Assembly (NCBI RefSeq): GCF_000498355.1
Contig: NZ_AVSV01000018.1
Location: forward strand, 1 to 57,289
Direction of reading: 5' to 3'
DNA length: 57,289 nt
Source of the DNA: Clostridium sp. Ade.TY
Lineage (GTDB): Bacteria; Bacillota; Clostridia; Clostridiales; Clostridiaceae
Both the position numbers and the translations under genes were made by a program. The notes under the pieces are model-generated. The model made no database searches. It was given only the letters and a program-made list of their open reading frames with translations, and was not told the DNA's origin. Of the stretch, positions 45,981 to 53,545 are shown one piece after another. Position 1 is the stretch's first letter; each line of letters begins with the position of its first letter.

Positions 45981-48252
45981 ATATTTTCCACTCAGTTGGA
46001 AGTAATCTATCATATTTTTTATTAAAATATCTATCATCTATAAGTAAAGCACTACCTTCATCATCTTCTGTTCTTATTACCCGACCAACAGCCTGAAAAA
46101 CTTTATTTATTCCTGGATATATATATGAATAATCATATCCTTTTTCATTAAAATATTCTCTTATTATTTCTCTTTCTGTAGAAATTTTAGGATATCCAAC
46201 TCCAACAACTATAGCGCCTACTAACATATCTCCTGGCAAATCTATTCCTTCTGAAAATGCTCCTCCAAGTACTACTAAGCCAACTATATTCTTTTTATTT
46301 CTAAATGCTTTTATAAATTCTTCTTTATCTACTTCATTCATTTCTCTTTTTTGAATTAATAACTCATACCCATCAAAATCATCTTCGATATTGTTCAAAA
46401 ACATATCTAAATACTCATATGATGGAAAAAATATCATACTATTCCCTTTTATATTGCTTAGAAAATTTCTAACTTCCTTCTCTATATCTTTAACAGTTAA
46501 TTCCCTAAACCTAAACCTAGTGTTTATAGGGAGTCTTTTCACAATAAACTTATTACTATCAAATGGTGATTTTAATCTTAACCTATAAGATTCATCATCT
46601 CCACCAAGTAAATCTATATAATATTCAATAGGAGATAAAGTTGCAGAAAATATTATAGTCCCTTTTAATTTTTTGATTATATTTTTTATTTTTTCAGCTG
46701 GATTTACACAAAATAAATTTATGCTTATATCTTTTCCACCTTTTTCAATATAAGTTACATAATTTTCATCATATTCTTCACTAATTGATAAAAAGCTATT
46801 TATATCAAAGTACACCTCTAACAATTCATCATAATAAGGTTCATCTTTAAGCTTTACGAGTTCATCTTCACTTTCATTCATAAAAATTCTTAAAATCTTA
46901 TATAAATCTTTTGGTGCTTCCTTTTGGTAATAATTATTTTTTTCTATACTTTCGCATTCTTTTCTTAAATTAATAAAATATGAATTTATTTTATTAATTA
47001 TTTTATATAATGAATTACTTTTGCTTTTTAAATTTCTTCTTAAATTCAAAATTTTCTCTTTATTTAATGATGCTGAATACATATTTCTACCTCTATCAAC
47101 AAGGTTATGCCCTTCATCTATCAATACTGCAATTTCATCTCCAACCTCATCAACAATTCCTTTTAATCCAACTCTTTTATCAAAAATATAATTATAATCA
47201 CAAATTATACCGTCACACCAATTAATTAATTCAAGGGATAATTCAAAGGGACATATATTATACTTTTTGCTAATTTCTAATATCAACTCACGATCAATAT
47301 TCCTATCCTCTTTTAAAAGTTCATATATAGCATCCTTACTTTTGTCATAATAATCAACAGCATATTTACACTCATCTGGATTACAACTAACCTTATCATT
47401 TAAACAAATCTTTTGCTTTGCAGTAATTGTTATACTTCTAAAATTTAGCCCTTTATTTCTCAATATATTAAAAGTATCTTCTGCTACTTGTTTATTTATA
47501 GTTTTTGCTGTTAAATAAAATATTTTTTCTATACATCCTTCTCCTATTGCTTTAATCGCTGGAAATAAAGTTGATATAGTCTTTCCTGTTCCTGTAGGAG
47601 CCTGAACAAAAAGCTCTTTTCCTTCTTTTATAGTTCCATAAACAGCTTTTGCCATTTTAAGTTGTCCTTCTCTATATTTATTAAACGGAAAGTCTATTTT
47701 TTTTATAGAATCATTTCTACTATCTTTATGGCTGGATTGTAATATTATATATTTTTCATATTTATGCATTAAATCATTAAAAAACTTTTCTAATGCCTCA
47801 AAAGTATATTCTCTTCTAAAACTTTTTACTTCATCACATTCTAATTGATAATAACTTAATTGTATATCTATATTATTTAAATTATTTTGAAGCAAATAAA
47901 TATATCCATACACTTTAGCCTGGGCCCAATGTACTTCATTTTCATCAGTAATTTCTAAAAAAGGTATATAAGTTGATTTTATTTCTTCTATTATAATTTT
48001 CTCATCTTCATATATAATCCCATCTGCTCTACCATCAAGTTTAAGTATAAAATTTTCAAAATCAAACTCTTCACTTAAATAAACTTCTTTATCATATTTT
48101 TCATACAAATTTTCATTGCTTTTTTGTAATTTTTGATGAGCTCTTATCCCTTCAACAGCCCTTTTAGAAGTAGAGAATCTACTATCTATACTTCCACTTT
48201 TTAATATAAATTCAACAAGCCCTCTTACAGACTCTCTTACAGTACGCTTCAC
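45979..48252 (-). CDS. PD-(D/E)XK nuclease-XPD/DinG-like superfamily 2 helicase fusion
   Basis: This 757-residue protein (from the GTG at 48252, nine bases after GAGAGGG; an ATG at 48270 lacks a site) has two parts. Residues about 1-170 look like a RecB/Cas4-type PD-(D/E)XK nuclease: LDGRADGII, then IIEEIKST as E-x-K, then HWAQAKVYGYIYL. The rest is a COG1199-type helicase with Walker A APTGTGKTISTLF, four cysteines fit for a 4Fe-4S cluster (CLNDKVSCNPDECK and later NICPFE), DEGH as the Walker B box, and QAVGRVIRTEDD as motif VI. Role: probably DNA repair. A yvrJ gene lies just upstream. Confidence 0.85.
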   Translation of the reverse strand: MKRTVRESVRGLVEFILKSGSIDSRFSTSKRAVEGIRAHQKLQKSNENLYEKYDKEVYLSEEFDFENFILKLDGRADGIIYEDEKIIIEEIKSTYIPFLEITDENEVHWAQAKVYGYIYLLQNNLNNIDIQLSYYQLECDEVKSFRREYTFEALEKFFNDLMHKYEKYIILQSSHKDSRNDSIKKIDFPFNKYREGQLKMAKAVYGTIKEGKELFVQAPTGTGKTISTLFPAIKAIGEGCIEKIFYLTAKTINKQVAEDTFNILRNKGLNFRSITITAKQKICLNDKVSCNPDECKYAVDYYDKSKDAIYELLKEDRNIDRELILEISKKYNICPFELSLELINWCDGIICDYNYIFDKRVGLKGIVDEVGDEIAVLIDEGHNLVDRGRNMYSASLNKEKILNLRRNLKSKSNSLYKIINKINSYFINLRKECESIEKNNYYQKEAPKDLYKILRIFMNESEDELVKLKDEPYYDELLEVYFDINSFLSISEEYDENYVTYIEKGGKDISINLFCVNPAEKIKNIIKKLKGTIIFSATLSPIEYYIDLLGGDDESYRLRLKSPFDSNKFIVKRLPINTRFRFRELTVKDIEKEVRNFLSNIKGNSMIFFPSYEYLDMFLNNIEDDFDGYELLIQKREMNEVDKEEFIKAFRNKKNIVGLVVLGGAFSEGIDLPGDMLVGAIVVGVGYPKISTEREIIREYFNEKGYDYSYIYPGINKVFQAVGRVIRTEDDEGSALLIDDRYFNKKYDRLLPTEWKI

Positions 48253-48294
48253 AACATCATTCCCTCTCATTACATAAGAAAATACTATTATTTA

Positions 48295-48441
48295 TTATTT
48301 TTCAAGCTTATTCATCACATTAGATAAATTATTTATACTATTAGTCAAAGTTTCAAGTTTTCCTTCTATCCTTATAAGTAAATACAATGAAATAGAAATA
48401 GGAAATCCTACATTCCCTATAATATCAATAATTTGTTCCAT
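48295..48441 (-). CDS. yvrJ: YvrJ-family small protein
   Basis: This 48-residue open frame begins MEQIIDIIGNVGFPISISLY and continues with a Leu/Ile-rich stretch and an amphipathic helix ending NNLSNVMNKLEK. The pattern of an N-terminal hydrophobic segment with GNxGFPI followed by a short coil matches the YvrJ family. AAGGAGGTG lies 7 bases before the ATG. It is 24 bases upstream of the helicase ATG frame and probably shares its transcript. Family function is unknown. Confidence 0.85.
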   Translation of the reverse strand: MEQIIDIIGNVGFPISISLYLLIRIEGKLETLTNSINNLSNVMNKLEK

Positions 48442-48494
48442 TGTTAACACCTCCTTATATTTTATAAATATGCATATTTATAAATATAAAAAGA

Positions 48495-48518
48495 AAAGAT
48501 GGTATAAAAACCATCTTT
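48495..48518 (-). terminator. Terminator of the DUF1836 gene
   Basis: 9-bp stem AAAGATGGT/ACCATCTTT with a six-base loop, followed by UUCUUUUUAU on the minus strand. Confidence 0.85.
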
Positions 48519-48523
48519 AAAAT

Positions 48524-49114
48524 CTATTCTGAATGATATTCTTTTACTATTTTCTGTACTAATTTCTTAATTACACTTGCTTGGGCTATTAAAGAAACTA
48601 CTAATAAAAATATTCTTATTCTTTCTTCTTCATCATTTTCTAATTTAAGATTTTTAATTATCTCATCTAGCTTCTCTTCTGTTTCTACAGAATTTGATAA
48701 AAATGACTCTAAACTTTCTTTTTGCGTTTCAGCAAACATCTTATATGCAGTTTCCCATGATATTATATCATCTGTTCTATCATTAATTTCATTGAATGCT
48801 AAACTAAATACTTTCTTAATCTCTTCTGTTGTAAGTATAGGTCTCATATAACTTAATAAAACAAGTTGAGCCAAATGTATCTTTGTGTAACCTCTTTTTT
48901 TACCATCCTCTGGTTTACTTATAACTTCACTCTTAATATAATTTTGAACTATATTATTTGTATATTTATCATCAGTAAATTTATCATTTAAATAATCTAT
49001 GACTTGGGATAAAAATAAATCGTACTTTGGCAATTCATTATATGAAATCATACTATTTCTTGACATTTCTTCAGTAAGTTCATTAATATAGTCTGCATCA
49101 ATTTTTTTATTCAT
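48524..49114 (-). CDS. DUF1836 domain-containing protein (probable regulator)
   Basis: This 196-residue protein belongs to the DUF1836 family, which carries a MerR-like helix-turn-helix. The signature region is KRGYTKIHLAQLVLLSYMRP near residue 74, followed by LTTEEIKKVFSLAFNE. The C-terminal part (about 160-195) is hydrophobic and may form a helix. It is transcribed away from abrB; a sigma-A promoter at 49292-49321 closely copies the abrB promoter. GGTGAGAAAGA lies before the ATG. Its target is unknown. Confidence 0.85.
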   Translation of the reverse strand: MNKKIDADYINELTEEMSRNSMISYNELPKYDLFLSQVIDYLNDKFTDDKYTNNIVQNYIKSEVISKPEDGKKRGYTKIHLAQLVLLSYMRPILTTEEIKKVFSLAFNEINDRTDDIISWETAYKMFAETQKESLESFLSNSVETEEKLDEIIKNLKLENDEEERIRIFLLVVSLIAQASVIKKLVQKIVKEYHSE

Positions 49115-49291
49115 TCTTTCTCACCTTTACCTCCATACAAGCTTTAATCTTATTATATAGTATGAATAAACTTATTACAAGTTATTTTTACCATCATTAT
49201 GTTTTATTATTCCCTGTAAAAAGTTTTCTAATCAAATAAATTTTTACTATTTTAAATAAAATTTATATAATTTAAAACATCCATCTATGTT

Positions 49292-49321
49292 ATCTTATAC
49301 CAATTACAATTTAAATTTCAA
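49292..49321 (-). promoter_or_regulatory. Promoter of the DUF1836 gene (mirror of abrB P2)
   Basis: TTGAAA, an 18-base spacer, TAAGAT on the minus strand. The block 49285-49322 matches the inverted sequence of 49583-49619 at about 32 of 37 positions. Confidence 0.65.
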
Positions 49322-49496
49322 CATCTTTCCCTCTTTTTTTCACTTTTTTATTTAATCATAACTTATTAAGTATTCCTTCTTTTTTCTATTTTTATACATT
49401 TTTTTAATATTTATTAAAATTTTATTCAATATTTCAACCTTATTCATTGTATTTTTATTTGTTTTAAGTGAGTATTTATTTTTAATTTGTAAAGTA

Positions 49497-49525
49497 TTGA
49501 CATTTCTATTTTTTGGTAGTATATT
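49497..49525 (+). promoter_or_regulatory. abrB upstream promoter (P1)
   Basis: Perfect TTGACA, a 17-base spacer, TATATT. Start of transcription expected near 49532, about 157 bases before the ATG. Confidence 0.65.
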
Positions 49526-49583
49526 TATTAATGTAATCTTCTTAGTAATTTTTGCAGTTAAATAAAACTTAATATTTTTAATG

Positions 49584-49612
49584 TTGACTTTAAATTACAA
49601 TTTTGGTAAGAT
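49584..49612 (+). promoter_or_regulatory. abrB downstream promoter (P2)
   Basis: TTGACT, 17-base spacer, TAAGAT; start of transcription expected near 49619, about 70 bases before the ATG. Confidence 0.7.
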
Positions 49613-49624
49613 AACATAGTAAAT

Positions 49625-49631
49625 TGTCGAA
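49625..49631 (+). promoter_or_regulatory. Spo0A box (0A box) in the abrB leader
   Basis: TGTCGAA, an exact match to the core 0A box TGNCGAA, just downstream of the P2 start. In B. subtilis Spo0A~P represses abrB from sites in the same place. Binding here is inferred. Confidence 0.72.
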
Positions 49632-49688
49632 AATTGCGATTTTTTTGATAATTTATCATATAGTGTATAATTTGAGGAGGAAACTTTT

Positions 49689-49928
49689 ATGAAATCAACA
49701 GGTGTAGTTAGAAGAGTAGATGAATTAGGAAGAATAGTTATTCCTATAGAGTTAAGAAGAACTCTAGATATAGCAGAAAAAGATGCTTTAGAAATATATG
49801 TAGATGGTGAGCAAATCATATTAAAGAAATATGAACCAGCTTGTATATTCTGTGGTGATGCTAGAGATGTAGTTAACTACAAAGGAAAGAACATCTGTAA
49901 AAACTGTTTAGCGGAATTAAAGAAATAG
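49689..49928 (+). CDS. abrB: AbrB-family transition-state regulator
   Basis: AbrB represses stationary-phase and sporulation genes during growth (79 residues). The N-terminal swapped-hairpin DNA-binding domain reads STGVVRRVDELGRIVIPIEL with the conserved RRVDELGR and RRTLDIAEKD. The C-terminal half has CIFCGD and NICKNCL, two CxxC pairs that could bind zinc. Clostridial AbrB proteins often have these. GAGGAGG lies before the ATG. The gene converges on rsmI, as in B. subtilis. Confidence 0.95.
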   Translation: MKSTGVVRRVDELGRIVIPIELRRTLDIAEKDALEIYVDGEQIILKKYEPACIFCGDARDVVNYKGKNICKNCLAELKK

Positions 49929-49987
49929 TTTTTATTTAATTATATAAATATATTCCCCTAAAATATATTTATAACATAATTGAAACT

Positions 49988-50020
49988 AAAGCCACTAAGT
50001 AAAACTTAGTGGCCTTTTAT
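49988..50020. terminator. Bidirectional terminator between abrB and rsmI
   Basis: 10-bp stem GCCACTAAGT/ACTTAGTGGC with a three-base loop, followed by TTTTATTTTT on the plus strand. Confidence 0.85.
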
Positions 50021-50022
50021 TT

Positions 50023-50868
50023 TTATATATTAGTTGAATATTTATATATTTCATTTTTAGGAACTTTTCTATCCTTTGCTACTGCTTTTATAGCATCTTT
50101 TTTACTCATACCATTTTCAATATATTTAATTATATGTTCCTCAATTGAAAGATCCTCAAAACTTGCTCTTTTTTCTTTTTCTATTTCCGCTTCTGTTAAA
50201 CCTTCCATTACAAGAACAAATTCTCCCCTAGGATTATTTTCATTAAAATGTTCAATTACTTCTGATATTTTTCCTCTAATTATTTCTTCATGAAGCTTTG
50301 TAAGTTCTCTACATGCTGATAAATTTCTATCTCCAAAATTTTCTTTAAGAAATGTAAGTGTACTCAATAACCTATGCGGTGCCTCATAAAAAATTAACGT
50401 TTCTTTTTGATTTTTTAATTCTTCAACTACAACTTTTCTTGACTTAGTATCTCTTGGAATAAATCCTCTAAATGTAAAAGCCGTACTATCTAATCCAGAA
50501 TATATTAATGCCGTAGAAAAAGCTGTTGCCCCAGGTAAAACTTCAAAATCTAATCCTTCTTCTATACATTTTTTTACTATTACGCTTCCTGGATCTGATA
50601 TTCCAGGCATTCCTGCATCACTCACTAAAGCTATATTTTCTCCAGCTCTTAATCTATCTAAAATCTCATTGCTTTTTCCTTGTTCATTATGCATATGGTA
50701 ACTAATTAAAGTTTTCTTTAAATTAAAATGATTTAATAACTTTATTGTTTGTCTAGTATCTTCCGCTGCTACAACATCTGCACCTTCTAACACTTCTAAA
50801 GCTCTTAAAGTTATATCTTTTAAATTACCTATAGGCGTAGGAACTAAATATAATTTTCCATTACTCAA
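50023..50868 (-). CDS. rsmI: 16S rRNA (cytidine1402-2'-O)-methyltransferase
   Basis: RsmI methylates the ribose of C1402 in 16S rRNA (281 residues, tetrapyrrole-methylase fold, SAM-dependent). Start LYLVPTPIGNLKDITLRALE, then EDTRQTIKLLNHF near residue 37, ALVSDAGMPGISDPGS near residue 79, and FEVLPGATAFSTAL near residue 105. The C-terminal helical tail (SFEDLSIEEHIIKYIENG) is present. It starts two bases after the methyltransferase upstream. Order methylase-rsmI facing abrB matches B. subtilis yabB-yazA-rsmI/abrB, with yazA missing. Confidence 0.96.
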   Translation of the reverse strand: MSNGKLYLVPTPIGNLKDITLRALEVLEGADVVAAEDTRQTIKLLNHFNLKKTLISYHMHNEQGKSNEILDRLRAGENIALVSDAGMPGISDPGSVIVKKCIEEGLDFEVLPGATAFSTALIYSGLDSTAFTFRGFIPRDTKSRKVVVEELKNQKETLIFYEAPHRLLSTLTFLKENFGDRNLSACRELTKLHEEIIRGKISEVIEHFNENNPRGEFVLVMEGLTEAEIEKEKRASFEDLSIEEHIIKYIENGMSKKDAIKAVAKDRKVPKNEIYKYSTNI

Positions 50869-50870
50869 TT

Positions 50871-51626
50871 TTACTTCTCCTCTCTACCATATATTCTATT
50901 TATTTCATCTGAATAATTTCCATCTTCATTATAAACATAAAGTGGTGCATCCCACTTTAAAAATTCGCCACCATCTCTTTGTCCTTCTACCAATACTATA
51001 TTAGGAGCTTTATTTTTATTAGGATGTATCATTCTTACTCTTTTAGGTTCTATTTTATATTTTCTCATTAACATAAAAATATCTATAAGTCTTTCTGGCC
51101 TATGAACCATAAACAATCTACCATTATCTTTAAGTACAGTTCTTGCTGCTTTTATAACATCTTCTAAATTACACATTATTTCATGTCTTGCTATTGATAA
51201 TTTATCTGATGGATTAATTATTCCTGCATTATTAAGTTTATATGGTGGATTTACAGTTACAACATCTACTTTTTCCATAGTTTTTAAATAGTTTATATCT
51301 TTTAAATCCTTATTTATAAAATCAATATTATTTATATTATTTAATTTTACACTTCTTTTAGCCATCTCAACCATATCATCTTGTATCTCAATACCAGTAA
51401 TATGTATTGGAGAATACTTTCCATATAATAAAAATGGTATTATACCAGTTCCAGTACAAAAATCTATTACTTTATGCTTCTTTTTTACGTTAGCAAAATC
51501 TGATAAAAGTACTGCATCAACACCAAATTTAAATCCATCTTTTTTTTGAATTAACATTAAATCATTTAGTTGTAAATCATCTATATTCTCATCACTTTTT
51601 ATTAAATCAACTTTATTTATTTCCAT
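50871..51626 (-). CDS. tRNA1(Val) (adenine37-N6)-methyltransferase-like protein (YabB/TrmN6 family)
   Basis: This SAM-dependent N6-adenine methylase has 251 residues. The SAM site is VIDFCTGTGIIPFLL near residue 54, and the catalytic NPPY is in VVTVNPPYKLNNAG near residue 125. FGVDAVLLSDF before the SAM site is typical of the family. In B. subtilis the matching gene yabB lies just before rsmI. Its substrate is assumed to be tRNA. The yazA (GIY-YIG) gene usually between them is absent. No strong ribosome site beyond GGATGATTA was seen before the ATG. Confidence 0.85.
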   Translation of the reverse strand: MEINKVDLIKSDENIDDLQLNDLMLIQKKDGFKFGVDAVLLSDFANVKKKHKVIDFCTGTGIIPFLLYGKYSPIHITGIEIQDDMVEMAKRSVKLNNINNIDFINKDLKDINYLKTMEKVDVVTVNPPYKLNNAGIINPSDKLSIARHEIMCNLEDVIKAARTVLKDNGRLFMVHRPERLIDIFMLMRKYKIEPKRVRMIHPNKNKAPNIVLVEGQRDGGEFLKWDAPLYVYNEDGNYSDEINRIYGREEK

Positions 51627-51706
51627 ATGTAATCATCCTTTTTACATCTAAATTTCTTTTTCATTATACATTATAAAAAATCAGTTCACAACTTGATAAA
51701 AAAATA

Positions 51707-51734
51707 AGAGATCTTAGAAACATCTAAGATCTCT
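51707..51734 (-). terminator. Terminator of the NlpC/P60 gene
   Basis: 12-bp stem AGAGATCTTAGA/TCTAAGATCTCT with a four-base loop, followed by UUAUUUUUUU on the minus strand. Confidence 0.9.
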
Positions 51735-51756
51735 ATAAAATTCAATTATACTTCTA

Positions 51757-53019
51757 TTATAATACTCTTCTTGCTGCGTAGAAGCTCCATATAGGTGATA
51801 CTTTTACAACATCTCCAGTACGTGGAGCATGTATTATGTTACCATTACCTACATATATTCCAACGTGACCAGCATGTGGGAATACTAAATCTCCAGGTTG
51901 AAGTTGATCTCTTGATACAGGTCTTCCAACACCTATTTGGCTATATGTTGTTCTAGTTATATCAATTCCTGTTGCTTTACGATATACATAGCTTGTAAAT
52001 CCTGAACAATCGAATGAACTTGGACCAGTTGCTCCAAATACATATGGTTTTCCTAGTTGGTTGTACGCTTCATTTAATACTGCTTGTACACTTCCTGATG
52101 GTGCTGATGGAACTGATCCACCACCATTACTTGATGATCCACTATTATTTGTAGCTTCACCTCTATTAGCAGCTTGAGCAGCTTGTTCTCTTTGTTTTTT
52201 AGAAATAGAATCTTGTCCTTTTGATATAGCAGAATCTATTTCTGATACTACAGTTGGACTCTTAATTTGGTTAGCTTTTAAATCTTTTAATTGTGATATA
52301 GCTGATTTTAAAGCATCAATTGAACTATTTGAGTTATTTATAACGTTAAGTTGTCCTTCAATTATTTGTCTTTCCATCTTTGAAAGATATTTTGAATCAA
52401 ATTCTTTTTGTGCTGATTTAGCATCATCTGATAATTTTTCTTGTTCTTTCTTTAAAGTTTCAAAATTAGATAATTCTTTCTTAGTCTCTGCATTTAATTC
52501 TTCAAGCTTTTTATTTTTTTCTTGAAGTGATGTAGCTTTTTCATCTAAGCTCTTCTTATTAGTTATTAATTGATCTGCAACATCTTTGTCGATATTTACT
52601 AATCTATTTGCTGAATCAATTTTACCTATTAAATCTGATAGACTTTGTGCTCCAAATATTAATGAAAGGTAGCTAGTTTGTCCACCATTTTTATAAAGTT
52701 CTCTAAGTCTTCCACCTAAAACTTGTTCTTGTTTTTCGATATCTTTCTTAGTTTGATCGATTTCTTTTTGAGTTGTGTCAATTTCTTTCTTAGTGTTGTT
52801 TATTTGGTCTTGATTGTTTTTTACTTTTTCAACTAATGGCTCTATTTTAACATTTAATTCGTCTATTTTTTGTTGTATTCCTGAGATTTTTGCTCCTAAT
52901 TCAGCATATTCATCTCTTGCTTGATTTACTTCTTTATTACTTGGTGTAGCATATGCAGGGATAGCTGAATTCATAACTAACATACCCGCAATAACAGCTG
53001 CAACTATTTTTTTCTTCAT
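51757..53019 (-). CDS. Secreted coiled-coil NlpC/P60 peptidoglycan hydrolase (CwlO-like)
   Basis: This is an exported cell-wall D,L-endopeptidase (420 residues). A signal peptide (about 1-25, cleaved near AYA-TP) is followed by a long coiled coil (about 30-250), a Ser/Gly/Asn linker (about 285-310), and a C-terminal NlpC/P60 domain. Catalytic Cys is in SSFDCSGFTSYVYR, catalytic His in FPHAGHVGIYVG and the third polar residue is His in NIIHAPRTGD. This is the architecture of CwlO/PcsB enzymes that FtsEX activates. The ribosome site is 23 bases from the ATG with a hairpin between. Confidence 0.94.
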   Translation of the reverse strand: MKKKIVAAVIAGMLVMNSAIPAYATPSNKEVNQARDEYAELGAKISGIQQKIDELNVKIEPLVEKVKNNQDQINNTKKEIDTTQKEIDQTKKDIEKQEQVLGGRLRELYKNGGQTSYLSLIFGAQSLSDLIGKIDSANRLVNIDKDVADQLITNKKSLDEKATSLQEKNKKLEELNAETKKELSNFETLKKEQEKLSDDAKSAQKEFDSKYLSKMERQIIEGQLNVINNSNSSIDALKSAISQLKDLKANQIKSPTVVSEIDSAISKGQDSISKKQREQAAQAANRGEATNNSGSSSNGGGSVPSAPSGSVQAVLNEAYNQLGKPYVFGATGPSSFDCSGFTSYVYRKATGIDITRTTYSQIGVGRPVSRDQLQPGDLVFPHAGHVGIYVGNGNIIHAPRTGDVVKVSPIWSFYAARRVL

Positions 53020-53028
53020 GAGTTAATC

Positions 53029-53044
53029 GGTTCTTTGTAGAACC
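53029..53044 (-). promoter_or_regulatory. Hairpin between ribosome site and ATG of the NlpC/P60 gene
   Basis: On the minus strand GGTTC-TACAAA-GAACC follows directly on GGGGGGA and shares its last GG. The GGAGG to ATG distance is 23 bases, and the in-frame codon two before ATG is TAA, so no nearer upstream start exists. Folding would shorten the effective spacing. Confidence 0.65.
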
Positions 53045-53088
53045 TCCCCCCTTTCAAAATGTGTATCTAGTAAAAAAATACATTTATT

Positions 53089-53117
53089 ATTATAACATCA
53101 CATTATAAATGGCACAA
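53089..53117 (-). promoter_or_regulatory. Sigma-A promoter of the NlpC/P60 gene
   Basis: TTGTGC, 17-base spacer, perfect TATAAT on the minus strand. The leader would be about 63 bases. Confidence 0.65.
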
Positions 53118-53220
53118 CCGTAATTTATTACATATTCATTAAAGTCAATAAAAAATTTAAAACAATTTGCCTAAAATATGATATTGTTTACAACGATATA
53201 CCATAAATTGTATTATATTT

Positions 53221-53279
53221 CATATAAAGTAATCTATTTAAATTAAACTTAGACTCCATACTTTATATGATTAAATTTA
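53221..53279. repeat. Inverted repeat upstream of the NlpC/P60 promoter
   Basis: Perfect 11-base arms CATATAAAGTA/TACTTTATATG separated by 37 bases. Could be an operator for either flanking gene. Confidence 0.45.
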
Positions 53280-53392
53280 ATCAAAATACTATCTTAAAAA
53301 GTAGCATTCAAAATTATTATTAAATTTATTCTATTTATATGATAACACATAAATTACAAAATTGTAACCTTTTTTAATAAATTATAAACATG

Positions 53393-53421
53393 TTGACATT
53401 ATTTATTTATTCATATATAAT
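53393..53421 (+). promoter_or_regulatory. Consensus sigma-A promoter of tRNA-Pro
   Basis: TTGACA, 17-base spacer, TATAAT: a perfect match to the consensus, 15 bases before the tRNA. Confidence 0.9.
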
Positions 53422-53435
53422 ATTTTTTGTTGTAT

Positions 53436-53511
53436 CGGGGTGTGGCGCAGATGGTAGCGCGCATGGTTTGGGACCATGAGGTCGCAGGTTCGAGACCTGT
53501 CACCCCGACCA
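53436..53511 (+). tRNA. tRNA-Pro (UGG)
   Basis: A 76-base cloverleaf with acceptor stem CGGGGTG/CACCCCG, anticodon loop TTTGGGA (anticodon TGG), T-arm GGTTCGAGACC, and an encoded CCA end. It stands alone, with its own promoter and terminator. Confidence 0.97.
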
Positions 53512-53545
53512 AAAAAAGACTATGAAAATATTCATAGTCTTTTTT
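53512..53545 (+). terminator. Terminator of tRNA-Pro
   Basis: AAAAAAGACTATGAA pairs with TTCATAGTCTTTTTT, and more T follow. It touches the stop codon of the small ORF on the other strand. Confidence 0.92.

Larger units (their letters stand above)
49115..49688. other. Divergent regulatory region between the DUF1836 gene and abrB
   Basis: This 574-bp very AT-rich gap contains three sigma-A-like promoters: one pointing left at the DUF1836 gene and two pointing right at abrB. A Spo0A box follows the second abrB promoter. No ORF is credible inside it. The leader of the DUF1836 gene would be about 170 bases long. Confidence 0.75.
53020..53435. other. Intergenic region between the NlpC/P60 gene and tRNA-Pro
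   Basis: This 416-bp gap holds the hairpin-bearing leader and promoter of the NlpC/P60 gene and the tRNA-Pro promoter. An inverted repeat lies at 53221-53279 (arms CATATAAAGTA/TACTTTATATG, 37-base loop). The remainder is AT-rich without recognisable genes. No c-di-AMP riboswitch features are present. Confidence 0.6.

Noticed and set aside
45979..48252. Cas4 or CRISPR-linked DinG
   Set aside because: The nuclease part lacks the C-terminal Cys cluster of Cas4 and there is no CRISPR array or other cas gene in the window.
49595..49819. 74-codon frame antisense to abrB
   Set aside because: It is the complement of abrB and its leader; no ribosome site and composition explained by abrB codons.
53020..53200. 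Possible c-di-AMP (ydaO) riboswitch before the NlpC/P60 gene
   Set aside because: Such switches often precede wall hydrolases, but the leader is about 63 bases and has none of the conserved GC-rich core.
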